Assembly (NCBI GenBank): GCA_021810905.1
Contig: JAJZQH010000014.1
Location: 76,369 to 123,431, forward strand
DNA: 47,063 nt
Reading direction: 5' to 3'
Source of the DNA: a bacterium
GTDB lineage: Bacteria > UBA10199 > 2-02-FULL-44-16 > JAAZCA01
The notes beneath the pieces were generated by a model, which was not told the origin of the DNA, searched no databases, and was given only the letters and a program-made list of their open reading frames with translations. How positions within the stretch are numbered: position 1 is the stretch's first letter; every line of letters begins with the position of its first letter. Shown one piece after another: positions 17,188-24,212 of this stretch. A program made the translations under genes and the position numbers.

Positions 17188-18643
17188 CTGGGTAGTGCTC
17201 ATCTCTTACCTCGTGATCGTGCTGCTCATCGGCGCGATCTATCGCTCGGGTCGCGAGGGCATCTTCGAGTACTTCCTCGGGCAGGGCCGAATGCAGTGGT
17301 GGGCCGTGGGGCTGTCGCTGATCGCGACTTCCGTCTCCGCATCCACGTTTCTCGGTAATCCCGCGGAGGCTTTTCAGTTCGATCTGAGGCTTTTGCAGCT
17401 GAACCTGTGCGTGCCTGTGTCCATCATCGTGGTCTGCGCGGTTTTCATCCCTTTTTATCGCCGGTCCGGCGCCATGTCTGCCTACGAGGTTCTGGAACGG
17501 CGGTTCGACCTTAAAACCCGCACGCTGGCCAGCTCCTATTACATTGCGCACGTTCTCTTACGAACCGGAATTCTCATCTTCGGCCCTTCCATAGTCGTTG
17601 CGAAGATCACCGGCATCGACATGCGGATCATTATCATCGTCGTTGGTGCGGTCACGGTCGCATATACGACGCTGGGCGGAATAAGGGCGGTCATATGGAC
17701 GGATGTGCTGCAATTTATGATCCTCATGGCCGGCGGAGTGCTGATACTGGTCTTCACTTCCATAGATATCCCCGGCGGAGCGGACGCAATATTCAAAATG
17801 GCGGGTTCTGCCGGAAAACTGCGCTGGTTCGACTTCTCCTGGAACATGGCCGATCCGCGCAATTTCTGGGCCGCGGGCGTTGCATATGTAGCGATCGACC
17901 TCGCCATCCGCGCCACGGATCAGCAGTTCGTGCAGCGCTATCTCTCGTGCGTGGACGTGAGGCGCAGCCAGTACGCGGCCATCTTGTCGGCGGTTCTTGG
18001 ATTCTTCGTGGCCATACTTTTTTTCGGAGTCGGAATTTTTCTCTGGGCGTATTACCAGACCTATTCGGAAGCAATCGCCGGCGTGAATGACCCAAACGTC
18101 GTGCTCCCTCACTACATCGCGACGCGCCTGCCCTGGGGCGTGTCGGGGCTGATCGTTGCGGCAGTGTTCGCCGCCGCCATGAGCTCGATCGATTCGGCGA
18201 TAAACTCGCTCGCCAACACCGCTACCAACGATTTCTATCTGCGCTTCGGCGGCAACAGGGAGAAGGCGCTTTCGTTCGCAAGAACAACTTCCGCGCTGTG
18301 GGGAGCGCTGGGAATCCTCTTCGCGCTCTATGCGTCGAGTTTCGGCATGAATATCTTTGAACTTGCGCTTTCATTCACGTCGCTCTTTACCGGCGCTCTG
18401 CTCGGCATATTCATCCTTGCAGTCGCCGTCCCGTTTGCCAGCGGGTGGGGCGCATTTCTGGGTTCGATAACAGGCATGGCCACGCTCGCCTTTGTGACGA
18501 AAGGACTCAAGCTTCCGGTAGCGTGGCCGTGGTACCCCGTGATATCGATGGGCGCCACTATTGTCGCGGGCATTTTCATCAGCATCATTGTGCCGCGCCG
18601 GCAGCCTGGAGCTCTGAAAGAAAGGGCGGGAGGTGACTTATGA
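17159..18643 (+). CDS. Sodium:solute symporter (SSS / SLC5 family)
   Basis: The protein is 494 aa with about 13 membrane segments. Early LISYLVIVLLIGAIY and LSLIATSVSASTFLGNPAEAF, then the late AAAMSSIDSAINSLANTATND, match the SSS signature region where sodium-binding Ser/Thr residues lie. Substrates of the family include proline, sugars, carboxylates and nucleosides; none can be assigned here. The start lies inside the kinase gene in another frame. CbrA-type sensors fuse an SLC5 domain to a kinase, so this pair could be the unfused counterpart. The M48 gene overlaps its end by 4 nt. Confidence 0.92.
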   Translation: MIHQPFAIIDWVVLISYLVIVLLIGAIYRSGREGIFEYFLGQGRMQWWAVGLSLIATSVSASTFLGNPAEAFQFDLRLLQLNLCVPVSIIVVCAVFIPFYRRSGAMSAYEVLERRFDLKTRTLASSYYIAHVLLRTGILIFGPSIVVAKITGIDMRIIIIVVGAVTVAYTTLGGIRAVIWTDVLQFMILMAGGVLILVFTSIDIPGGADAIFKMAGSAGKLRWFDFSWNMADPRNFWAAGVAYVAIDLAIRATDQQFVQRYLSCVDVRRSQYAAILSAVLGFFVAILFFGVGIFLWAYYQTYSEAIAGVNDPNVVLPHYIATRLPWGVSGLIVAAVFAAAMSSIDSAINSLANTATNDFYLRFGGNREKALSFARTTSALWGALGILFALYASSFGMNIFELALSFTSLFTGALLGIFILAVAVPFASGWGAFLGSITGMATLAFVTKGLKLPVAWPWYPVISMGATIVAGIFISIIVPRRQPGALKERAGGDL

Positions 18644-19527
18644 AGAAGATCCTTTTGATTACTGCCTGTGCGATACTCGCGCTCGTTGAGGGCTGCGCCA
18701 AAGATCTTGTGACGGGCAAGACAACGCTCAACTATTACGACATCAAGAACGAACCCCAACTGGGCGCTCAGGTGCTGGCAGTGCAGGAAAAGGAGATAAA
18801 GGCAAAGGGCAAGAGGATGGACGCGGATGCGGACCCGGTCGAATACGAAAGGATCAAGCGGATCGTCGCGCGCCTCGCTGCCGTATCTCATTACCCGAAC
18901 TTCCCCTATGAGGTTCACCTGGCCGAGGTGGATGTCGTCAACGCGTGGTGCGCGCCCGGCGGGAAGGTCATGGTGTATACTGGTCTGTGGGATCCCAAGA
19001 AGGGGCTGGTTGAAAAGGGCAATGACGATCAGATAGCGGCGGTCCTGGCGCACGAGATCGCGCATGCCACGGCCAGACACGTCACCGAATCGATCAGCAA
19101 GACCATGACGATAGCCATGGCCGGCGCCGCTGTTCAGGGCGCGATTGCAGCTGGCGGCTCTTCGCAGGGCGCGGATCTTTTTGGAGAGATCTTTGCAAAC
19201 GGTCTCGACCTCTACATACCGAGCTATTCTCGCAAGAACGAGCTGGAGGCCGATCGAATAGGGTTATTCTATATGGCCAAGGCGGGTTATGACCCGCGTG
19301 CAGCCGTTGCGCTGTGGAAGAAAGCGGCTACGATGAAGAAGGATCGAACGAGCATCTATGCGTCACATCCTGCGAGCGGCGTGCGCGCGCGTGAGCTGGA
19401 AAAATATCTGCCTGAAGCAATGGCTATGTATGAAAAGGCAAAGGCATCCGGAGCCGGCGCGGAACCTTCAGCGCCTGAAACCAAGAAGGGAAAGAAGGCC
19501 GCGAAAAATCCCGTGAGGACACGGTGA
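18640..19527 (+). CDS. M48-family metallopeptidase lipoprotein
   Basis: The protein is 295 aa. A lipoprotein signal (KKILLITACAILALVEGC) ends at Cys19; Glu at the -2 position of the lipobox is unusual. AVLAHEIAHATARH carries the HExxH zinc motif, and KNELEADRIGLFYMAKAGYDPRA supplies the third ligand Glu, as in the BepA/LoiP group of periplasmic proteases that act in outer-membrane quality control. The C-terminus is Lys/Ala-rich. The start overlaps the symporter stop (ATGA). No terminator follows; a short minus-strand ORF may overlap the 3' end. Confidence 0.93.
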   Translation: MKKILLITACAILALVEGCAKDLVTGKTTLNYYDIKNEPQLGAQVLAVQEKEIKAKGKRMDADADPVEYERIKRIVARLAAVSHYPNFPYEVHLAEVDVVNAWCAPGGKVMVYTGLWDPKKGLVEKGNDDQIAAVLAHEIAHATARHVTESISKTMTIAMAGAAVQGAIAAGGSSQGADLFGEIFANGLDLYIPSYSRKNELEADRIGLFYMAKAGYDPRAAVALWKKAATMKKDRTSIYASHPASGVRARELEKYLPEAMAMYEKAKASGAGAEPSAPETKKGKKAAKNPVRTR

Positions 19528-19689
19528 ATGGTTTAATGTGGGCCTTGCGGATATGACTATCCTCTGCGTGAGATCGAAGTAGGAACGACTCCCCCTGATT
19601 TTGAGTGGAGAAGGCGGGGGATCGACCAGATCGTTTAAGAACTCGCTGGGCACGTAGCGTAACTGACTGGACTTTATCGTCGCACTCAC
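19468..19689 (-). CDS. Possible 73-residue ORF downstream of the 54-residue ORF
   Basis: A GTG at 19689 has GGAGG (19695-19699) 5 nt upstream and lies 34 nt after the stop of the 54-residue ORF on the same strand. The product, beginning MSATIKSSQLRYVPSEF, matches no family I know, and its last 20 residues lie antisense to the M48 gene. The ribosome-binding site is the only positive evidence; the composition looks partly like translated non-coding sequence. Confidence 0.22.
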   Translation of the reverse strand: MSATIKSSQLRYVPSEFLNDLVDPPPSPLKIRGSRSYFDLTQRIVISARPTLNHSPCPHGIFRGLLSLLGFRR

Positions 19690-19723
19690 CCAAGCCTCCG
19701 TCTGAACTTAGCGAAAGTCGGCT

Positions 19724-19888
19724 TCACGCCGCCTTTGTCCGCAGCCGCCTCATCAGCATGCGCAGCGCATCATATGCCCTGGGGTCGTGGCTTTCGAGAC
19801 AATGCATGATGAGAGAAGCCATCCAAGGACAGCGCTTTCTGAGCGATGCAAGTTTCCTGTTCACTGCTTTGTTTTGAGAGAGCTTCAT
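19724..19888 (-). CDS. 54-residue basic small ORF, divergent from the RHH gene
   Basis: Starting at the ATG at 19888 the product is 54 aa: MKLSQNKAVNRKLASLRKRC... ending RMLMRRLRTKAA. It is strongly basic and probably helical, with two Cys. A GGGGGG run about 9 nt upstream can act as ribosome-binding site, and a good promoter (TTGACA, 17 bp, TAGATT) lies on this strand at 19921-19949. I do not recognise a family. Promoter, ribosome-binding site and shared palindromes with the RHH gene support it as real; short length keeps confidence moderate. Confidence 0.45.
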   Translation of the reverse strand: MKLSQNKAVNRKLASLRKRCPWMASLIMHCLESHDPRAYDALRMLMRRLRTKAA

Positions 19889-19920
19889 TTCCCGGTCCCC
19901 CCTCTCCCCATCCGATAGGG

Positions 19921-19949
19921 AATCTAATATATTTGAAAATATATGTCAA
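19921..19949 (-). promoter_or_regulatory. Promoter reading towards the 54-residue ORF
   Basis: On the minus strand TTGACA (plus positions 19944-19949) is followed by exactly 17 bp and TAGATT (19921-19926). A transcript from it would start near 19914, about 26 nt before the ATG at 19888. The 17-bp spacer holds nearly all of one palindrome, and the -35 box overlaps the other. Confidence 0.5.
19927..19944. promoter_or_regulatory. Perfect palindrome 1 (operator candidate)
   Basis: ATATATTT-GA-AAATATAT is an 8-2-8 perfect inverted repeat. It sits between the -35 and -10 boxes of the minus-strand promoter, a classic position for a repressor site. Confidence 0.5.
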
Positions 19950-19963
19950 ATATTGATTTGACA
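19944..19963. promoter_or_regulatory. Perfect palindrome 2 (operator candidate)
   Basis: TGTCAAAT-ATTG-ATTTGACA is an 8-4-8 perfect inverted repeat. It covers the -35 box of the minus-strand promoter and lies just upstream of the extended -10 element of the plus-strand promoter, so one bound dimer could control both directions. The neighbouring RHH protein is the obvious candidate ligand. Confidence 0.6.
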
Positions 19964-19973
19964 CCAAAATAGA

Positions 19974-19982
19974 TGCTATGAT
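19974..19982 (+). promoter_or_regulatory. Extended -10 promoter for the RHH gene
   Basis: TGCTATGAT is an extended -10 (TGnTATGAT) 25 nt before the RHH ATG. No consensus -35 lies at normal spacing; palindrome 2 occupies that region. Confidence 0.4.
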
Positions 19983-20007
19983 ATTCGGAGGTAGAGAGGA
20001 GAGAATC

Positions 20008-20202
20008 ATGGCGCCGCTCATAGAGAAGAAACCGAAACCCGATTCGCGCACGCGAAAGCAGAGCTATGCCTTCTACCTCTCTCGGGGCCTGGTGGAGGAT
20101 ATTGGAAGGGTGGCTAAGGAGACGGGGCGCTCAAAGAGTGAGGTGCTGGAGATTCTGGCCAAGGCAGGGCTGCAGATACACGATAAGGGAAAGATCGCCT
20201 GA
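20008..20202 (+). CDS. Small ribbon-helix-helix-like DNA-binding protein
   Basis: The protein is 64 aa from the ATG at 20008, with GAGAGGAGAGA upstream. After a basic N-terminus (KPKPDSRTRK) comes SYAFYLSRGLVEDIGRVAKETGRSKSEVLEILAKAGL in pieces: a short strand, a helix, a GRSKSE turn and a second helix, the MetJ/Arc or antitoxin-like RHH layout. These dimers bind palindromic operators; two perfect palindromes lie directly upstream, so autoregulation is likely. No toxin-like gene follows, which argues against a standard toxin-antitoxin pair. Function beyond DNA binding is unknown. Confidence 0.78.
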   Translation: MAPLIEKKPKPDSRTRKQSYAFYLSRGLVEDIGRVAKETGRSKSEVLEILAKAGLQIHDKGKIA

Positions 20203-20204
20203 TA

Positions 20205-20253
20205 CGGCAAGCAACGCGATTGCCGTTCAGAAGTGACTGAAGCGTTGCTGGCA
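20205..20253. other. Stem-loop between convergent genes
   Basis: AGCAACGC (20210-20217) pairs with GCGTTGCT (20242-20249). Inside, TTCAG (20226-20230) pairs with CTGAA (20237-20241). It fills the 73-bp gap between the RHH gene and the HD-GYP gene. No U-tract follows on either strand, so it is not a textbook intrinsic terminator. Confidence 0.45.
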
Positions 20254-20275
20254 AATGTAATTTAGGACTTGAAAA

Positions 20276-21274
20276 TTATCTATGTTGCGCGGCCTCGGGA
20301 TTTTTCTCGACGAACTCGATGAATTTTTCGATCAGGGCAGGATCCCAGTACCCTTTTTCCGTCTCTTCACGCAGAGTACCGACAGTTTCGGCGAGCGAGA
20401 AGGCGCGTTTGTAGGGGCGTTCCGTGCTCATGGCGTCGAATGCATCCAGTATCTGGAATACGCGCGCGAGGTACGGGATGGACTCTCCAATCAGACCGTC
20501 TGGATAGCCCATGCCGTTCCATTTTTCATGGTGATGCCTGATGATGGGGCATACGTCCGTGAGGGATTTTAAAGGGTGACAGATCTCTTCACCTACAACG
20601 GGATGTGTGCGCATTATCTCCCATTCATCATCCGTGAGCTTGCCCGGTTTCAAAAGTATCGAGTCGGGGATGCCGATCTTGCCAACGTCGTGAAGGATGC
20701 TCGCGCGCTCAAGAGTGCGGATCGCCTTTTCATCGAGCCCCAGAAAACTGCCGAAGGAGCGGCTCAAGCGGATGAGCCTGTCGCAGTGATCTCCCGTAGT
20801 CGTATCTTTGGCCTCGACCGCGCGCGCGAGGGAGAGCACCACCGCCTCCGCGTGATCGAGGTCGTCGTTCAAGCGCTTGACCTGACCCAGCGCATGCACG
20901 CGGGCTATTAGCTCGAGGCGGTCAATGGGCTTGGTGATGAAATCGTCGCAGCCCGCCTGAATGCCCTTTATCCGGTCTTCCTTTTCATGCAGGGCGGTCA
21001 CAATGATGATCGGCACTAGGCGCGTGTTCTGGCTCCCCTTGAGCTTTCTGCAGACTTCAAAACCGTTCATGCCCGGCATCATTACGTCGAGGAGAATCAC
21101 GTCCGGCAGCTCATTCCAGACTATATCCAGCGCTTCCTGCCCCGAAGTGGCCTTGCGCACGATGCAGTCGTGCGGGGTAAGCATCTTCTCGACTACGAGC
21201 AAGTTGGTAGTGTCGTCATCGACGGCCAACACGGTCAGCGGCTTGTCCAGCTTGGGCAGGTTCAGGTCTTCCAT
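20276..21274 (-). CDS. Response regulator with HD-GYP domain
   Basis: The protein is 332 aa. The N-terminal receiver domain (about 13-130) has VLAVDDD and the phospho-acceptor Asp63 in DVILLDVMMPGMNG. The HD-GYP domain follows: GDHCDRLIRLS, ILHDVGKIGIPDSILLKPG, HPVVGEEI, HHHEKWNGMGYPDGL and FDAMSTERPYK. HD-GYP proteins of the RpfG class degrade cyclic-di-GMP, and all the metal-binding His/Asp motifs are present, so activity is likely. No kinase adjoins; the orphan histidine kinase at 15580 is a candidate partner. A PilZ-domain protein lies 1 kb away. Confidence 0.94.
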   Translation of the reverse strand: MEDLNLPKLDKPLTVLAVDDDTTNLLVVEKMLTPHDCIVRKATSGQEALDIVWNELPDVILLDVMMPGMNGFEVCRKLKGSQNTRLVPIIIVTALHEKEDRIKGIQAGCDDFITKPIDRLELIARVHALGQVKRLNDDLDHAEAVVLSLARAVEAKDTTTGDHCDRLIRLSRSFGSFLGLDEKAIRTLERASILHDVGKIGIPDSILLKPGKLTDDEWEIMRTHPVVGEEICHPLKSLTDVCPIIRHHHEKWNGMGYPDGLIGESIPYLARVFQILDAFDAMSTERPYKRAFSLAETVGTLREETEKGYWDPALIEKFIEFVEKNPEAAQHR

Positions 21275-21362
21275 AGATCGGCATTCTAAATCAGATGCAG
21301 GGGCTGGTCAATTCGACAATATGCTTGTAATGACAAAGTCGTCATAATATGGTCTCTTCACT

Positions 21363-22343
21363 ATGGCGGATCGCAAAGTCAGGGCTATAAACCTGCTCTC
21401 AGGAGGATTGGACAGTATCTTGGCGGTCAAGGTGCTGCAGGAGCAGGGGGTCGAAGTCACGGGGCTCACGTTCGTGAGTCCTTTTTTTGGCTCCGCAAAT
21501 GGAGAACGCGCCGCGCGTCAGCTCGTAATTCCGCTTATTATACGAGACATCTCGTCTGATATAATGGAACTCGTCCAGAATCCTCCGCATGGACACGGCA
21601 AACAGCTGAATCCGTGCATCGATTGCCACGCGCTGATGATCCGTAAGGCCGGTCAGATTGCGAGCGAGCAGGGGTTTGACCTCATCGCCACCGGCGAGGT
21701 CCTCGGAGAACGGCCGATGTCGCAGAATCGCCAGTCGCTGGATACTGTGGCGCGCGATTCCGGCTGCGCAGGCATACTCCTGAGACCACTCTCGGCAAAA
21801 CTTCTTACACCTACCAAACCTGAACTCGAAGGCCTTGTTGAAAGAGATCGTCTGCTCACGCTTGAAGGTAGATCGCGCAGACCGCAAATGGCGCTCGCCG
21901 AAAAATACGGCATTACCGAGTATCTTCAGCCTGCAGGAGGTTGCCTTCTTACCGATCCGGCGTTTTGTGAGCGCCTTTCAGAACTCATGCGCAATGAACC
22001 TGATTTCAGCATCGATGACGTAAACCTGCTCAAGATCGGTCGACATTTCCGCCTGCCTTCAGGCGCAAAGTTCATAGTGGGGCGTGACGAGCGCGACAAT
22101 GCGAGGATTGCAGCTGCGCGCAACGGCCACACGTTGATCGTCTCCGACGTCATTCCCGGCCCCACGGCGTTGCTTGTGAGGCCGAGGAGCAACGCAGATG
22201 TGGAGCTGGCCGCGCGCATATGCGCGAGCTACTCCGACAATCGCGGCGGTGAGGTCGATATGGGAGTTCTCACCGAAAACGAACAGATGCGCATCACAGC
22301 CAAGGTTTCGTCGCGAGATGAATTCGGCGAACTTCGCACCTGA
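21363..22343 (+). CDS. PP-loop ATPase of the tRNA-thiolation (ThiI/MnmA-like) type
   Basis: The protein is 326 aa. LLSGGLDSILAVKVLQEQG at residue 13 is the PP-loop (SGGxDS) that adenylates a base before sulfur insertion. NPCIDCHALMIRKAG gives a CxxC pair near residue 82, IATGEVLGERPMSQ resembles ThiI/MnmA substrate loops, and GGCLLTDPAFC carries another Cys. The C-terminal third (about 220-320) resembles the RNA-binding module fused to this group in many anaerobes. It is not canonical MnmA, ThiI or TtcA, so the modified position is open. Shine-Dalgarno is weak. The J-PilZ gene follows after 14 nt. Confidence 0.82.
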   Translation: MADRKVRAINLLSGGLDSILAVKVLQEQGVEVTGLTFVSPFFGSANGERAARQLVIPLIIRDISSDIMELVQNPPHGHGKQLNPCIDCHALMIRKAGQIASEQGFDLIATGEVLGERPMSQNRQSLDTVARDSGCAGILLRPLSAKLLTPTKPELEGLVERDRLLTLEGRSRRPQMALAEKYGITEYLQPAGGCLLTDPAFCERLSELMRNEPDFSIDDVNLLKIGRHFRLPSGAKFIVGRDERDNARIAAARNGHTLIVSDVIPGPTALLVRPRSNADVELAARICASYSDNRGGEVDMGVLTENEQMRITAKVSSRDEFGELRT

Positions 22344-22357
22344 GAGGGGAGGACCTC

Positions 22358-22885
22358 GTGACGGAAAGGACTACCTACTATGATGTGCTAGGCATCACGA
22401 GGACGGCTCCGAGCGAGATCGTCACTGCAGTATATCGCGCATGGATGAAAGCTATGCGCGTTCATCCTGATCTTGGCGGGGATGAAAGTCTTGCGAAGGA
22501 TATCAACGAGGCTTACGAAATCCTGGGCAATCCCGAGAGCAGATCGGCCTATGACGCGGGCCTCGCCCGTGAGCGCGGGACGGAAAACGAAGGTGGGCGC
22601 CGTGCGCCGAGGATCGCCGTGCGTGCGGAGATCGCATATTGCAAACCGTCGGACAGCAGATGGATTCGTGCCGAAACGGTGGATGCGAGCACACTGGGAC
22701 TAAAGATACGATCCAGGGAGATACTGGAGATCGGCAGTCACTTGACGATCGCATTTCCGGGACATCCGTCAGCCGCGATCGAGGCAACCGTGCGATGGTC
22801 TCAAGAGCCCAAGCGAGGCGGTGGTTGTGAATATGGCGTAGAGTTCTTCTCTCCTGTGCCGCACATAATGAAAATGTTGCTGTAA
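22358..22885 (+). CDS. J-domain / PilZ-domain fusion protein
   Basis: The protein is 175 aa from a GTG with GAGGGGAGG upstream. Residues 6-67 form a J-domain (TYYDVLGITRTAPSEIV) with the HPD tripeptide at 36-38 that triggers Hsp70 ATPase, followed by INEAYEILGNPESRSAYD. Residues 80-170 form a PilZ domain with RxxxR (Arg81/Arg85) and DASTLG (DxSxxG, 109-114), the two motifs that grip cyclic-di-GMP; YGVEFFSP fits its last strand. The soluble fusion could link a chaperone to the second messenger. An HD-GYP protein is encoded 1 kb upstream. It is probably co-transcribed with the PP-loop gene. Confidence 0.85.
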   Translation: MTERTTYYDVLGITRTAPSEIVTAVYRAWMKAMRVHPDLGGDESLAKDINEAYEILGNPESRSAYDAGLARERGTENEGGRRAPRIAVRAEIAYCKPSDSRWIRAETVDASTLGLKIRSREILEIGSHLTIAFPGHPSAAIEATVRWSQEPKRGGGCEYGVEFFSPVPHIMKMLL

Positions 22886-22907
22886 TGCTTGCACCAGGGA
22901 ATATCGC

Positions 22908-22936
22908 TTGACAGTGGATATCCTTTCCAGTACGAA
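22908..22936 (+). promoter_or_regulatory. Promoter for the initiator tRNA
   Basis: TTGACA (22908-22913) is followed by 17 bp and TACGAA (22931-22936). A GC-rich stretch (GCCCGG) lies just after the -10, as in stringently controlled stable-RNA promoters. The leader to the tRNA would be about 36 nt. Confidence 0.5.
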
Positions 22937-22978
22937 TGCCCGGCTTTTTGAAGGCAAATCCTTGAAAATAAAACATAT

Positions 22979-23055
<77 letters not shown>

Positions 23056-23057
23056 AT

Positions 23058-23085
23058 AAAGGGGTCCCGATTTTGGGACCCCTTT
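23058..23085 (+). terminator. Terminator hairpin after the initiator tRNA, extended into the tRNA
   Basis: AAAGGGGTCCC and GGGACCCCTTT form a perfect 11-bp stem around a GATTTT loop, starting 2 nt after the tRNA CCA. The U-tract is short (TTTGT). Complementarity continues outwards: CCCCCGCTACCAAT (23044-23057, the tRNA 3' end) matches ATTGGTAGCGGGGG (23088-23101), so the full inverted repeat spans 25 bp per arm with a 2-nt bulge. Confidence 0.85.
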
Positions 23086-23124
23086 GTATTGGTAGCGGGG
23101 GTGGGTGAATGAAGCTGCCGGTTC

Positions 23125-23316
23125 GACCTTCCGACAGTATGGTTCATCTAATGCAGAAATCCCGGCGCGTGGGAACTGCGCGCCGGGGGACCTTCCGACA
23201 GAATGGTTCATCTAATGCAGAAATCCCGGCGCGTGGGAACTGCGCGCCGGGGGACCTTCCGACAGAATGGTTTATCTAATGCAGAAATCCCGGCGCGTGG
23301 GAACCGCGCTGCTGGG
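23125..23316. repeat. Three tandem 64-bp hairpin repeats
   Basis: Units start at 23125, 23189 and 23253 with exact 64-bp period. Each starts GACCTTCCGACAG, continues with ATGGTTCATCTAATGCAGAA and ends in a hairpin: CCCGGCGCG, a 9-nt loop TGGGAACTG, CGCGCCGGG. Units 1 and 2 differ at one base. Unit 3 has a C to T change and a decayed right stem arm (CGCGCTGCTGGG). There are no unique spacers between units. It lies between the initiator tRNA and a lipoprotein gene, with no convincing ORF inside. Confidence 0.93.
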
Positions 23317-23337
23317 CAATCCTGCCCATCGGGCTTC

Positions 23338-23365
23338 TTGACATTTCCCGCCTAATGGCTATGAA
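23338..23365 (+). promoter_or_regulatory. Promoter for the lipoprotein gene
   Basis: TTGACA (23338-23343), 16 bp, then TATGAA (23360-23365) lie about 60 nt before the lipoprotein ATG. A small stem (CCTCCGA-ATGCA-TCGGAGG) lies in the resulting leader. The promoter starts just after the last hairpin repeat. Confidence 0.55.
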
Positions 23366-23427
23366 TCCGCGCCCTCCGAATGCATCGGAGGAATAAGCCT
23401 GCCTTCTGGCAGTCATGGAGAATCTAT

Positions 23428-24099
23428 ATGGACAAGAGGTTCTGGGTTTCAGCGTCATTGGCAATCCTCTTAGCGGCTGCGGTCGCCGGAGGATTTGCGG
23501 CGTGCAACAAGACGAAAAACGTAACTCAGACGGCCCCTGGCAATGCGGTCGTTCCTGAAAATTCCAAGACAGAAACTGTCAAGACGGAGGCTGCAAAAAC
23601 AGAGCCCTCGGCTCCCAAAGAGTTTTCGGCTGACGTTACAACCAGAGGCATGGGCGGCGCGTTCAGCGGTAAACTCTTTGTATCCAACGGCATGACCAGG
23701 ATGGAGATGCCTGAAGGAATAATCATCGGTCGCCTGGACAAGAATTTGGTATGGATGCTGATGCCGCAGATGAAGATGTATATGGAACAGCCTTTCCAGC
23801 CGCAGAACGCGGCGCTTTCGTCGGATAAGATGCCTGGCGAGACTTCTCGCACGCTTATGCTCGTAGAAGATATCAACGGGAGAAAGGCGAACAAGTTCAA
23901 AATCACCTATACCTTGAATGGCAAGGACTCATCCATACTGCAATGGATAGACGTCGAGAACGGAATGCCGCTCAAGACTGCTGCCGAAGACGGCAGTTGG
24001 ACCAACGAGCTCACTAACGTGAAGATCGGTCCGCAGCAGGCGAGCCTCTTCGATCTTCCTCAAGGGTATACAAAGATGAGCATGCCCGCGATGAAATAA
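23428..24099 (+). CDS. Lipoprotein of DUF4412 / LolA-like type
   Basis: The protein is 223 aa from the ATG at 23428, with GGAGA 8 nt upstream. A signal sequence ends in the lipobox FAAC, so the Cys near residue 26 is lipidated. A Lys/Thr/Glu linker follows (KTETVKTEAAKTE). The rest is beta-rich with MEMPEGIIIGRLDKNLVWML, MPQMKMYMEQ and TLNGKDSSILQWIDVENGMP, the pattern of DUF4412 proteins related to the LolA/LppX fold. These sit in the envelope; the role is unknown. It has its own promoter and an intrinsic terminator. Confidence 0.75.
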   Translation: MDKRFWVSASLAILLAAAVAGGFAACNKTKNVTQTAPGNAVVPENSKTETVKTEAAKTEPSAPKEFSADVTTRGMGGAFSGKLFVSNGMTRMEMPEGIIIGRLDKNLVWMLMPQMKMYMEQPFQPQNAALSSDKMPGETSRTLMLVEDINGRKANKFKITYTLNGKDSSILQWIDVENGMPLKTAAEDGSWTNELTNVKIGPQQASLFDLPQGYTKMSMPAMK

Positions 24100-24124
24100 G
24101 ATGAATGGAGTTTCAAACAAAATT

Positions 24125-24154
24125 AAAGGCCCATGCACCGCGTGGGCCTTTTTT
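24125..24154 (+). terminator. Intrinsic terminator after the lipoprotein gene
   Basis: AAAGGCCCA (24125-24133) pairs with TGGGCCTTT (24143-24151) around a 9-nt loop, followed by a T-run. It lies 26 nt after the stop codon. Confidence 0.9.
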
Positions 24155-24212
24155 CTTGTGCCGTGCGTTGCTCTATCTGATAAAAGACGACATAACCTGA
24201 AGGGGGGCAGAT

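Noticed and set aside
19605-19877. Plus-strand 90-codon open frame in the M48-RHH gap
   Set aside because: No ribosome-binding site or promoter on that strand, composition not protein-like; the minus-strand 54-codon ORF has better signals.
20008-20202. Antitoxin of a type II toxin-antitoxin pair
   Set aside because: The RHH protein has no toxin-like gene immediately downstream; the next gene is a convergent HD-GYP regulator. The divergent 54-residue ORF is reported instead as an open question.
23125-23316. CRISPR array
   Set aside because: The 64-bp units are directly contiguous with no variable spacers, and no cas genes are nearby.
23125-24099. Type III (ToxIN-like) RNA antitoxin repeats with toxin
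   Set aside because: Tandem RNA-like repeats precede a gene, but that gene encodes a lipoprotein with a signal peptide, not an endoribonuclease, and the repeats are longer than known antitoxin units.
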